Shown here: piece after piece, positions 15,510-23,857 of the stretch
How the letters are laid out: the number at the start of each line of letters is the position of its first letter
How positions within the stretch are numbered: the first letter of the stretch is position 1
Translations under genes and position numbers: made by a program
Assembly (NCBI GenBank): GCA_050944355.1
Contig: JBMNQX010000006.1
Coordinates: 62,001-126,000 of the forward strand
DNA: 64,000 bases
DNA from: UBA4285 sp050944355
Lineage (GTDB): Bacteria > Bacillota > Clostridia > Lachnospirales > Lachnospiraceae
Reading direction: 5' to 3'
Notes under the pieces: generated by a model
The model's database searches: none
Seen by the model: only the letters and a program-made list of their open reading frames with translations
What the model was told of the DNA's origin: nothing

Positions 15510-15831
15510 TTCAAACCTCCTTTATGTTTACGCCTGATATACTGCCATTATACCGCATCGGCTGTTTTTCCGGGGCCCTCTTCCCGCTCACGCCCCATGA
15601 CAAATGAACCGCGGCGCTCACAGATTTTCCGTCCGGGCCGCTTTTCATTTGATTATTCAATTATTATCTGCCGGATTTATTTAATTCTCCACTACTTTTC
15701 TTTATAATATTTACAAGCTGGTCTGTTTCGGGTATGATTGCAGTCGTTGAAACGCAATGGAGCGCTGATCGCGGAGAGATTTCTCCGTGTGCTCATTGTG
15801 TTTTTTATTTTGCCTGAGAGAAGGAGGAATC
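15510..15831. other. Divergent intergenic region before aspA
   Basis: No gene is seen. It holds a recurrent CATGACAAATG (15596-15606), a TATAAT-like box near 15702-15707 pointing toward aspA, and a short hairpin CGGAGA-TCTCCG near 15773-15788 followed by a T-rich stretch before the aspA ribosome binding site. A leader-attenuator is possible but not demonstrated. Confidence 0.4.
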
Positions 15832-17229
15832 ATGATGATGAGCAAAGGGACAAGACCGGAGACAGATTCAATCGGGACACTGGAAGTGCCGATGGACGCA
15901 TATTACGGCGTGCAGAGCGAGCGTGCAGCCAGGAATTTCCAGATCACCGGCCAGCACATGAACCCCAACTTCATCCGAAGCCTGGCGATGATTAAAAAGT
16001 CCGCGGCCATCGTCAACGCGCGCGCCGGCCTCCTCTCAGATGAAAAACGCGATGCCATCTGTCAGGCAGCCGATGAGGTCATAGCCGGAAAATGGAACAG
16101 TTCCTTCATCGTGGACAGCATCCAGGGCGGCGCCGGGACAAGCGCCAACATGAACATGAACGAAGTTCTCGCGAACCGGGCAAATGAGCTGTTGGGCGGC
16201 GGCCTCGGAACCTATGATCATGTCCACCCGAACGACGACGTGAACATGGCGCAGTCCACGAACGACACCATCCCGACTGCCGGAAAAATGACCGTCCTTT
16301 ATCTGACAGATGTACTGGACGGCGAACTGAAACGGCTCGAGAAAGAGCTCGCGAAAAAAAGCGTGGAATTTCAGGATGTCCTGAAAATGGGCCGCACACA
16401 GCTGCAGGACGCCGTTCCGATGACGCTCGGCGAATCATTCGGCGGGTATGCCTCGATGATTCACCGCTGCCGCACAAGGCTCACCACGACCGCGCGGAGT
16501 GAGATGTCAAAAATAAGTCTCGGCGCGACCGCAATCGGATCCGGCATCAACGCGTCAGCGTATTACCGCACGCACATCGCCGAAGAGCTCTCGGAAATCG
16601 CCGGGCGTCCTTTCACAATCGCTGACGATCTTTTCGACGCGACCGAAAACCTGGACGGCTTTTCCGCCGTCTCCGGCGCTCTTAAAGCCTGCGCACTCAG
16701 CCTTTCAAAGATGTGCAATGATCTGCGTCTTCTCTCGTCCGGCCCGCGCTGCGGTCTGAACGAAATCAATCTCCCGCCGAGACAGAACGGCTCTTCCATC
16801 ATGCCCGGAAAAGTCAATCCGGTCATCCCGGAAGTCGTCACGCAGGCGGCTTTCCTGGTCGCAGGCCATGACACGACCATCACCATGGCGGCCGAAGCCG
16901 GACAGCTCGAACTCAACGCGTTTGAGCCTGTCACGTTCCACTGCCTGTTTGAATCGTTCACCGCTCTGACGGGGGCCGTCAGGACTCTTACCGACAACTG
17001 CGTGAAAGGCATCACGGCCAATGCGGACCGCTGCCTCACACTCGAGCAGAACAGCGTCGGCATCGCGACCGCCCTCTGCCCGTACATTGGCTATGTCAAA
17101 TCCGCAAAAGTCGCCAAAGAAGCGCTTCGCACCGGCCAGTCCGTGCGCGATGTCGTCCTCGCGCACCATCTCATGAGCCCCGCGAAACTATCCGAGGTTC
17201 TCGACGCAAAACGCGCCGTGAGCGCATAA
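15832..17229 (+). CDS. aspA: Aspartate ammonia-lyase
   Basis: A 465-residue class II fumarase/aspartase. It has DSIGTLEVPMDAYYGVQSER at the N-terminus, HPNDDVNMAQSTND (substrate binding) and the flexible catalytic loop GSSIMPGKVNPV (Ser about 325). The N-terminal EVP-AYYG motif and overall pattern favour aspartase, which makes fumarate and ammonia from aspartate, over fumarase. AAGGAGG precedes three consecutive ATG codons; I use the first. It stands alone, followed by a converging gene 6 bp away. It could feed fumarate respiration or ammonia assimilation. Confidence 0.88.
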   Translation: MMMSKGTRPETDSIGTLEVPMDAYYGVQSERAARNFQITGQHMNPNFIRSLAMIKKSAAIVNARAGLLSDEKRDAICQAADEVIAGKWNSSFIVDSIQGGAGTSANMNMNEVLANRANELLGGGLGTYDHVHPNDDVNMAQSTNDTIPTAGKMTVLYLTDVLDGELKRLEKELAKKSVEFQDVLKMGRTQLQDAVPMTLGESFGGYASMIHRCRTRLTTTARSEMSKISLGATAIGSGINASAYYRTHIAEELSEIAGRPFTIADDLFDATENLDGFSAVSGALKACALSLSKMCNDLRLLSSGPRCGLNEINLPPRQNGSSIMPGKVNPVIPEVVTQAAFLVAGHDTTITMAAEAGQLELNAFEPVTFHCLFESFTALTGAVRTLTDNCVKGITANADRCLTLEQNSVGIATALCPYIGYVKSAKVAKEALRTGQSVRDVVLAHHLMSPAKLSEVLDAKRAVSA

Positions 17230-17235
17230 AACCGC

Positions 17236-17790
17236 TCAGGCGCGCACCGCCGGCACGCGCAGAACCGCCTGCACAAGAAAAAGCGAAATCAGCCGGTCCA
17301 GATAATCCGTCAGAATCTGCACGACAAAGATGCTGCCGGTCAGCCCGAGCGGCGTGTGCGCGAGAACCTGCACCAGCAGCGAAGATCCGGACGACGTCAC
17401 GCCGCCGAACACGGCCGCATTGATCAGGGAACTCACAATCGTCCCCGGAATCGTCACGATGAGCGCGTCAAGAAAGATGCGCGCCCTGCCGTGATTGCCC
17501 TTTCTCATGACAAATCCAGTCATAAGCCCCAGAATCATGCCGACCGGCGCGAAGTACAGAGAGTAAATGTCGCCGGTGAACGACATGATGATGCCGGAGA
17601 GCAGCGGCGGAACCATCCCCCAGAGCGGCCCGAAGAGACAGGCGGTCAGAATCGTCCCGATGCTGTCGAGATAAATCGGCAGGCGGAACAAAAGCGCCAG
17701 CTGCCCGCCGATATAGTTGATCACAATCGCCAGGGCAATGGTGCAGATCATCGCGGCCCGCACATGTTTTGTCTGCTTTCCGCCCGTCAT
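17236..17790 (-). CDS. ECF transporter substrate-binding (S) component
   Basis: A 184-residue membrane protein with five or six helices, with the S-component features GGQLALLFRLPIYLDSIGT and LFGPLWGMVPPLLSGII. Its start overlaps the stop of the nucleoside hydrolase gene by 4 bp, so the pair is co-translated. That predicts uptake of a nucleoside or base for the hydrolase. The energising EcfA/EcfT module is not in the window and is presumably shared. Confidence 0.75.
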   Translation of the reverse strand: MTGGKQTKHVRAAMICTIALAIVINYIGGQLALLFRLPIYLDSIGTILTACLFGPLWGMVPPLLSGIIMSFTGDIYSLYFAPVGMILGLMTGFVMRKGNHGRARIFLDALIVTIPGTIVSSLINAAVFGGVTSSGSSLLVQVLAHTPLGLTGSIFVVQILTDYLDRLISLFLVQAVLRVPAVRA

Positions 17791-18782
17791 GACTGTTCCT
17801 CCTCATGAAGAATAGAATCGATCAAATCGAGCTGCTCATCCGGGCGGCGCAGAATCCTGCCGAGAAACAGATGCCAGAAACGCCGGACATCGACGCGCGT
17901 ATAGACGCGCGCGTTGGCAGACCGTTTGTAAAATCCTTTTTCATCGACCACCGTTTCGCCGCGCGCCGGTCCGTCCGTCTGAATGGCGGTATAGGCGTCA
18001 AAGCCGGAAAGTATCGCAGGATCCAGGAACTGCGCCACAGCCAGCGGGTCGTTGATGACGCATCCGATCAGATGCTCCCACACCCAGTGAAAATGCATGT
18101 AATATTTTGTGATCTTCTGAATAAAATCACCGGTCTTTTCGTCCAGGCGCGTGATGTACGAAAGCATCGTAGGCGTGAGCACGATTTTCCGCGTCACGTC
18201 AAGACCGGCCATTTCAATCTGCCCGCCCTGCTGCGCCAGAGTGTCAAAGACGAGCGCCGCCGCCTCCGGGTCCTCCCAGTAATTGTATTCGGCCACCGGC
18301 GAACAGTTGCCGTAACTGCGGAAATTGCCGCCCATGGAGACGAGTCTCTCGATTTTCCCGAAGGCGTTTTTGTCCTTTTGAATCAGCTTTGCGAGATTCG
18401 TGAGCGGTCCGAGGGCGATCACACTCACACCGCCCTGCGCAAGCGTCTCAGCGAGAAAATCCACAGCCGGCTCATCCTGCACGCGAAAGCCCGCCGGGAC
18501 CGGCAGAAAACTCTCGCCGAGGCCGTCCGCACCGTGCGTGTCCAGCGCGTTCCTGTACGGTTTTGAGAGCGGCTTTTCTTCACCCGCAAAAACCGGGATG
18601 TCCATCCGGCCGCAGAAGCGCAGTACCTTTCCCGCGTTGCCGCATCCCATCTCAAGCGGCGCATTGCCCGCCGTCACCGTAATGCCGAGAACCTTCAGCT
18701 CCGGCGAGGCAAGAGCAAGCATAATGGCCAGCGCGTCGTCGATCCCCGGATCACAGTCGATAATCACATTTTTCTTATTCAT
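17787..18782 (-). CDS. Inosine-uridine preferring nucleoside hydrolase
   Basis: A 331-residue calcium-dependent N-ribosidase. The metal and ribose motif DCDPGIDDALA is at residues 9-19, GPLTNLA near 125, the late Asp in CVINDPLAVA near 244. It cleaves ribonucleosides to base and ribose, supplying the ribokinase encoded elsewhere in the window. ATG 18782 is preceded by AAGGA at 6 bp; an in-frame ATG at 18857 would add an unrelated basic leader lying within the upstream terminator. It is followed by an overlapping ECF S-component gene. Confidence 0.9.
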   Translation of the reverse strand: MNKKNVIIDCDPGIDDALAIMLALASPELKVLGITVTAGNAPLEMGCGNAGKVLRFCGRMDIPVFAGEEKPLSKPYRNALDTHGADGLGESFLPVPAGFRVQDEPAVDFLAETLAQGGVSVIALGPLTNLAKLIQKDKNAFGKIERLVSMGGNFRSYGNCSPVAEYNYWEDPEAAALVFDTLAQQGGQIEMAGLDVTRKIVLTPTMLSYITRLDEKTGDFIQKITKYYMHFHWVWEHLIGCVINDPLAVAQFLDPAILSGFDAYTAIQTDGPARGETVVDEKGFYKRSANARVYTRVDVRRFWHLFLGRILRRPDEQLDLIDSILHEEEQS

Positions 18783-18855
18783 GACAAATCCTTCTCCACA
18801 GGGCCTGCCCTTTGGCGGTGCCAAACCTGCAGCGTTGTTTGGGCATCGCTTCCGC

Positions 18856-18897
18856 AAAAAAATGCCTGCACCTCATGAAAACGAGGCACAGGCATTT
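18856..18897 (-). terminator. Terminator/attenuator before the nucleoside hydrolase gene
   Basis: Arms AAATGCCTG / CAGGCATTT (18860-18868, 18889-18897) with an inner CTC/GAG pair; the minus strand continues with seven T residues. It may end sstT transcripts, or act as an attenuator for the hydrolase gene 75 bp downstream. Confidence 0.75.
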
Positions 18898-18967
18898 GTC
18901 ATATCCACAGTCAGTAAAGGTTTCCGGCAGATATTTTCTGAATCTGTCCGGATCCACCCGCGGATTT

Positions 18968-19050
18968 GTTATTCATGCTGCCTGGTTTTTTATACTGGGA
19001 GGTCCTCGAACCAGTGGCGCTGCTTTAAGCGCCTGTCACGTTACCATACT
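18968..19050 (-). ncRNA. Unidentified structured region (two adjacent hairpins)
   Basis: On the minus strand, immediately after the sstT stop, one stem is GGCGCT-TAAAGC-AGCGCC. The next can form either ACTGG/CCAGT or the competing CTGGTT/AACCAG. A terminator follows at 18897. Mutually exclusive stems upstream of a terminator resemble a leader switch, but I recognise no known riboswitch class or valid tRNA in it. Confidence 0.3.
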
Positions 19051-19060
19051 ACGAATCGCG

Positions 19061-20335
19061 TCAGATGTCCAGCTTCAGGTTTCCGCCCAGGAAATACGGA
19101 AGGTCTTTGCCCTCCTTCTCCCACTGCCGGTACTCCGCGATCGCCGTGAACTCCACGTCGCCCGCCGAGTTGAGCGCGGTCTCGACAGAATCCTGAATGA
19201 CGCCGATGATAAATCCGACGCCGACAACCTGCATGGCCACGTCATTGCTGATACCGAACATCGAGCAGGCCATCGGAATGAGCAGAAGGGAACCGCCGGC
19301 GACGCCGGAGGCGCCGCACGCGCCCAGAGCCGCAAGCAGAGACAGAACCAGAGCTGACGGGAAATCTACCGTGATATTCATGGTGTGCGCGCACGCCAGC
19401 GTCATAATCGCAATCGTGACGGCCGCGCCGTCCATGTTGATGGTCGAGCCGAGCGGAATCGACACGGAATAAAAGTCTTTGTCGAGTCCGAGCCGCTCAC
19501 AGGTGCGCATGTTGATCGGAATGTTCGCCGCCGAAGAGCGGGTGAAAAATGCGGTCAGGCCGGAATTCTTCAGGCATCTCCAGACGAGCGGATACGGATT
19601 TCTGTGAATCGTTATCGCCGCGACCAGCGGGTCCACGACCAGCGCGACAACCAGCATCGTTCCGACGAGAAGCAGGAGCAGCTGTCCGTACTGCGTGAAA
19701 ATCGAGAGACCATTTGTCGAGACATTTGTGTAAACGAGGCCCATGATTCCGAACGGAGCCATGTTGATAACCCAGCGGACGCACTGAGAGACGCCGTCCG
19801 CAATATTGCGCAGCACCTCTTTCGTGTTCGCGGAAGCCACGCGCTTAAGAGCCAGCCCGAGCATGACCGCCCAGAACAGGATTCCGATGTAATTGGCTTC
19901 CATCAGCGCTTCGACCGGGTTGGCGATACAGTTCATCAGAAGATTCTTCATGACTTCGCCGATACCCTGCGGAACCGTCTCAGACTGCGCGGCGTCCGCC
20001 AGAACGATTTTGATCGGAAACAGGAAACTCGCCGTCACGGCTGCCAGCGACGCCAGAAATGTCGTCAGAAGATACAGCCAGATGACCAGCGCAAAGCGGC
20101 TGTCCAGTTTCGACTGTCCCTGTGCGAGTGCCGAGAGAACCAGCGTAAATACGAGAACCGGAGCCAGCGCTTTCAGCGCGCCGACAAACAGGTCGCCGAA
20201 CACGCCGATCCACGACGCCTTCGGGAATGCCAGTGCCAGAACAATGCCGGCGGCCAGACCGATGACGATTCGAAGAATCAGGCTGACGCTGTTGTATCCC
20301 CTGGCGACCTTCTTGAAAAATGCAGTAACTGCCAT
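19061..20335 (-). CDS. sstT: Na+:serine/threonine symporter SstT
   Basis: A 424-residue dicarboxylate/amino acid:cation symporter with about eight helices and two re-entrant loops. The signatures AFFTRSSAANIPINM (HP1 serine-rich loop), GSTINMDGAAVTIAI (TM7) and GASGVAGGSLLLIPMACS (HP2) are characteristic of SstT. It imports serine and threonine with sodium. RBS GAGGGGG is 9 bp upstream of ATG. It is a single gene with an upstream gap of about 180 bp. Confidence 0.93.
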   Translation of the reverse strand: MAVTAFFKKVARGYNSVSLILRIVIGLAAGIVLALAFPKASWIGVFGDLFVGALKALAPVLVFTLVLSALAQGQSKLDSRFALVIWLYLLTTFLASLAAVTASFLFPIKIVLADAAQSETVPQGIGEVMKNLLMNCIANPVEALMEANYIGILFWAVMLGLALKRVASANTKEVLRNIADGVSQCVRWVINMAPFGIMGLVYTNVSTNGLSIFTQYGQLLLLLVGTMLVVALVVDPLVAAITIHRNPYPLVWRCLKNSGLTAFFTRSSAANIPINMRTCERLGLDKDFYSVSIPLGSTINMDGAAVTIAIMTLACAHTMNITVDFPSALVLSLLAALGACGASGVAGGSLLLIPMACSMFGISNDVAMQVVGVGFIIGVIQDSVETALNSAGDVEFTAIAEYRQWEKEGKDLPYFLGGNLKLDI

Positions 20336-20517
20336 ATACTATACCCCCTCGAGGCGGATTCCGCTTTCCCGTCGGTTCCGTCTCTATTGCGCGGACAAGT
20401 GTCCTTTGCACATAGACAATATTTTAGCACTTTCAAGTGGCAGTTTGAAGAAAGAATCAAAACTTTCTGTCCGGAAACTGTATTTAATCAAGAACAATAT
20501 GCTTTGGAAAGCGAAAA

Positions 20518-22116
20518 TCAGAGTTCCAGCTGTCCCGTGAGAAGCAGATCGCGGTAGTATCCGACCTGCTCGCGGATGATCGAGTCTATCTGACGCATGC
20601 CGAGAAGCTCGACCGGCGCCTTGTCGTCGGTCATGACGTGCGAGCCAGGCGTATAGGTCTGAAGCTGCGTCCCGACATTTTCCATGAGGGTGCGCAGATC
20701 CGAGCGGTCTTCTTTGGCGACATTGTCCGTCAGAACGGTCAGGGCATCAGAGGCATTTGTCGCGAAAAGAACGCGGTTGGTGTAATCCGGCACATCGACG
20801 GTATAGATATGATCGAAGACCGCGGCAATCGTGTCGCTCAGATAATGGTTGATGTCGTCCGGATCGTTTTCATCGCCGCGCATGTTGAGATTGACGACCA
20901 TGACGCCGCCTTCGTTCAGGTGATCGCGCACTTCCGTGAAAAATTCCACGGTCGACATCTGAAACGGTATCGTGATGTCGCGGAAGGCGTCCACCATAAT
21001 CACATCATATTTTTTGTCGACGGCGTTTAAGTACGCGCGCCCGTCGTACTCCGTGACCTGCATGTCCGCAGGCTGGTCAAAATATTCCGTCGCCAGTTCG
21101 ATAATCTTGCCGTCGATCTCGACTCCCTCTGCTGTCGCGTTGTCAAAATAGCGCTCGCACTGCGTGGCGTATGTCCCGGTTCCGTTGCCGAGCACCAGAA
21201 TGCTGCAGCTCTCTTTGTTGTTCACGTCCGCCATGAGCGGCGCCGCCATCGCGTAGTCGTAGTACATGCCGCTCAGCGAGTGATCCTTCATCGTGATCGA
21301 CTGCACGCCGAAGAGCACGTTGGTCGAGAGCGCAATCGTGTTCTCGTCCTCTTTCACCTGCAGATAGTTGTAGACCGATTCGCCCTCGTACGTCAGGTCG
21401 TCGTCCCAGAACGCAAAGCTGTCGGAATGCCCGAACGCGCAGCTGATGAGAAACAGCATCACGGCCGCCGTCACCCGCTTCTTCCCGGTCTTTGAGCTCG
21501 CAAAATACACGATGCAGAGCACCAGAAGAATTCCGGAAAAGATCAGGAACGTCGCCGAAGTCCCCGCCGTCGGAATCGTGACAAATGTCGGGATAAATGT
21601 GCCCAGAATACTGCCGATCGTGTTCGCCGCACCGAGTCTTCCCGCGATCCGGCCGCTCTCGTTCAGGTCGTCCACCGTGTATTTGATCAGAGACGGTGTC
21701 ACGGTTCCGAGCAGAAACAGCGGGTACACGAAAATCACAAGGCAGGACACAAGCGCTGCCCAGATCAGCAGGTTGGTGCTGACGGCCACGATCATCAGCG
21801 CGGAAACTCCGAGAATCACATATTTTCCGAGGAGAGGAATCAGCGCGATCCAGACCGCCGCGACGAGAATCCGGCGGTACAGTCTGTCCGGATTCGGGTC
21901 TTTGTCGACGGCACGGCCGCCGTAGATATTGCCCAGCGCCATGGCGATCATGATCATGCCGATGATGATCGTCCACACAATCTGAGATGAACTGAAATAC
22001 GGCGCCAGCAGACGGCTCGCGCCCTGCTCCACCGCCATGACGCACACGCCGGAGAAAAACTCCGTCATGTAAAGAAAAACTTTGTTCGATAAAATTTTCC
22101 GCTTTCCTGTTTCCAA
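20518..22116 (-). CDS. Fused MFS-like membrane / spermidine synthase domain protein
   Basis: A 532-residue protein. Residues 1 to about 230 hold seven or eight helices (FLYMTEFFSGVCVMAVEQGA, LLGTVTPSLIKYTV). The rest is a spermidine synthase-like methyltransferase fold (ILVLGNGTGTYATQCER as SAM-type loop, VEIDGKIIELA, DGRAYL, VMVDAFRD in altered form). The fused architecture is common but its physiological product is unproven, so polyamine synthesis should not be assumed. The start codon is TTG, supported by AGAGGGG about 10 bp upstream; the next ATG lies 16 codons in. Confidence 0.8.
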   Translation of the reverse strand: METGKRKILSNKVFLYMTEFFSGVCVMAVEQGASRLLAPYFSSSQIVWTIIIGMIMIAMALGNIYGGRAVDKDPNPDRLYRRILVAAVWIALIPLLGKYVILGVSALMIVAVSTNLLIWAALVSCLVIFVYPLFLLGTVTPSLIKYTVDDLNESGRIAGRLGAANTIGSILGTFIPTFVTIPTAGTSATFLIFSGILLVLCIVYFASSKTGKKRVTAAVMLFLISCAFGHSDSFAFWDDDLTYEGESVYNYLQVKEDENTIALSTNVLFGVQSITMKDHSLSGMYYDYAMAAPLMADVNNKESCSILVLGNGTGTYATQCERYFDNATAEGVEIDGKIIELATEYFDQPADMQVTEYDGRAYLNAVDKKYDVIMVDAFRDITIPFQMSTVEFFTEVRDHLNEGGVMVVNLNMRGDENDPDDINHYLSDTIAAVFDHIYTVDVPDYTNRVLFATNASDALTVLTDNVAKEDRSDLRTLMENVGTQLQTYTPGSHVMTDDKAPVELLGMRQIDSIIREQVGYYRDLLLTGQLEL

Positions 22117-22236
22117 AAATGTTTCCCCTCTTCACTCCATCCTGCCGCAGACAGCGGCCGGTTACACTCAAGTCTGACTCCATTGTACACTGATTTCAGG
22201 TCTCATAGAAAGAGAGAGATTCAGTTGTTTCAGGGC

Positions 22237-22280
22237 AAAAAAAGCGGCTGTACCAGGGACTATTCATCCCTGATACAGCC
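22237..22280 (-). terminator. Terminator of the DUF4353-type lipoprotein gene
   Basis: Arms GGCTGTACCAGGGA / TCCCTGATACAGCC around 22246-22280, followed on the minus strand by GC and a run of seven T residues. Confidence 0.8.
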
Positions 22281-22387
22281 TTAGGCTTGAAAACACACCT
22301 TTATCTTTTGTGCGCCGGTCCGGTCTGGCTGTCGTCTTCAGACTCACGCCCATCCCGGACCGGTATTCTTATTTCGTATACCGATGT

Positions 22388-23692
22388 TTACTGTCTCTGG
22401 CCGCCCATGGCTCCCGGGGCCTGACCGCCCTGCATCTGCTGACCGCCCTGCATCTGCTGGCCGCCGCCGCCCATCATGGAGTTATAAATCTCAGTGACCT
22501 GCGAGCCGTTCACGTAAACCGTACCGCCGTTGATGGCGCCATCCGTTCCGTAGTCAAACGGACTCGTCGCCGTGATGTTCACCGTGCCGCCGTTGATATA
22601 CAGACTGCCGTTCGAGTCGAGCGCGTCCGTGTCGCCGCTGGCCATCGAAATCGTGATATCGCCGCCGTTGATGACAATCTCGATATCCGTGCTGCTGCCC
22701 TTCTGCGTGGCGTTGATGCCGTCATCCGACGCCGTGATATTGATCGTGCCGTCGTTGATCGTCACCAATGTGGCTTCCATGCCCTCGACCGCGCTGATGG
22801 TAAATGTTCCGCCGTCGATGGTCAGATCTGTCGTCGCCTGAATGCCGTCGTCGCCCGCGTCAATCGTAAAGGTGCCGCCGCTGATGTAAATCGATCCGAC
22901 TGTCAGATCGTCGGAATCCTCGCTGTGCAGGCCGTCCTTGTCGGTCGTGATCGTGAAGGTTCCGTCGCAGATATTGATGGCGTCATGCGCCTCGATGGCA
23001 TCCTCTGCCGAATCGATCACATATGTGCCGCCGGTGATCGTGATCTCGTCCTTACTGGTAATGCCGTTGCCCTGCGCCGACGTGATCGTCAGCGTTCCTT
23101 CGCCGTTCAGCGTCAGATCGGACTCGCTGAAAATCACCGCGTCCGTATTTGTCGTTCCGTCCGCAGTGAAGGTTCCCGTCACTTCCAGCGTGTTTGTCGT
23201 CCCGGAAGCCGTCGTGACAAATACTTTGTCAGCCGTCTTCACGTATATGGCCGGGAAATCATCGTTCGTGATGCTGACTCCGGAGAGCACCAGCTGCACT
23301 TTCGCGTCATCCGCCGCTTCGACCGTGATCGTCACATTCTCAGCCGTTCCGGTGATAACATAGACGCCTTCCTCTGTGATCGTCACATCCTCGCCGCTCG
23401 TCACGGTGATCGTCGTCGCGCTGCTCGTGTCGGCCGTCTGCTCAAGATCTCTGTCTGTGAAGAGATCCGAGGCCGTCACGGACGAAACTGCCGAGGCACT
23501 GGACGAGGAAGATGAGGATGAAGACGATGAGGACGATGAAGTCGTCGTGCTCCCCGATGTCGTCGTTGTCGCCGTTGAAGTCGTCGAAGATGATGTTGTC
23601 GTCGTTGTCGTTGAAACGGTGCCGCACCCTGCCAAAAGGCCGCCGGTCAGAATTAATGTCCCCGCTATGATTCTTATTTTTTTGTATCTCAT
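22388..23692 (-). CDS. Lipoprotein with DUF4353 carbohydrate-binding/beta-helix domain
   Basis: The protein has 434 residues. A lipoprotein signal ends in LLAGC (Cys 23), followed by an extreme Thr/Ser tract of about 50 residues that forms an extended surface linker. Residues about 95-400 contain many short repeats of the type ITGGTYVIDSAEDAIEAHD and ISGGTFTIDAGDDGIQATT, the right-handed beta-helix pattern of DUF4353 carbohydrate-binding proteins. The C-terminus carries two QMQGG repeats in a Gly/Gln-rich tail. It is exposed on the cell surface and presumably binds glycans or matrix. It is monocistronic with a clear terminator. Confidence 0.8.
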   Translation of the reverse strand: MRYKKIRIIAGTLILTGGLLAGCGTVSTTTTTTSSSTTSTATTTTSGSTTTSSSSSSSSSSSSSSASAVSSVTASDLFTDRDLEQTADTSSATTITVTSGEDVTITEEGVYVITGTAENVTITVEAADDAKVQLVLSGVSITNDDFPAIYVKTADKVFVTTASGTTNTLEVTGTFTADGTTNTDAVIFSESDLTLNGEGTLTITSAQGNGITSKDEITITGGTYVIDSAEDAIEAHDAINICDGTFTITTDKDGLHSEDSDDLTVGSIYISGGTFTIDAGDDGIQATTDLTIDGGTFTISAVEGMEATLVTINDGTINITASDDGINATQKGSSTDIEIVINGGDITISMASGDTDALDSNGSLYINGGTVNITATSPFDYGTDGAINGGTVYVNGSQVTEIYNSMMGGGGQQMQGGQQMQGGQAPGAMGGQRQ

Positions 23693-23807
23693 ATCTATGC
23701 CTCCCGTCTGCGGATAGAATCGCTTGTCTTATTGGTTAACTGTAAGCACACTATAAGGAGCAGTTGTGGTTAAAATTTGTGTAAATCTTGGAGATTTTGT
23801 GAACGAA

Positions 23808-23842
23808 GCGGCCGGAAAGGCATAAATATCCTTTCCGGCCGC
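23808..23842. terminator. Perfect inverted repeat between the ABC exporter and the lipoprotein
   Basis: Arms GCGGCCGGAAAGG / CCTTTCCGGCCGC (13 bp, perfect) with a 9-nt loop. It lies just after the ABC exporter stop on the minus strand, but its best T-tract (ATTTTAAT) is on the plus strand. Confidence 0.6.
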
Positions 23843-23857
23843 ATTTTAATCGGTAAA

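Noticed and set aside
15700..15831. Glycine-type riboswitch before aspA
   Set aside because: GGAGAG is present but the conserved glycine aptamer core is not; only a short hairpin can be supported.
18968..19050. tRNA-like signature (GGTTCGAGG and a D-arm-like TAGTATGGTAA) on the minus strand
   Set aside because: The T stem would be ACTGG/ACCTC, which does not pair; no acceptor stem can be formed and the anticodon loop would have the wrong size. I keep it only as an unidentified structured region.
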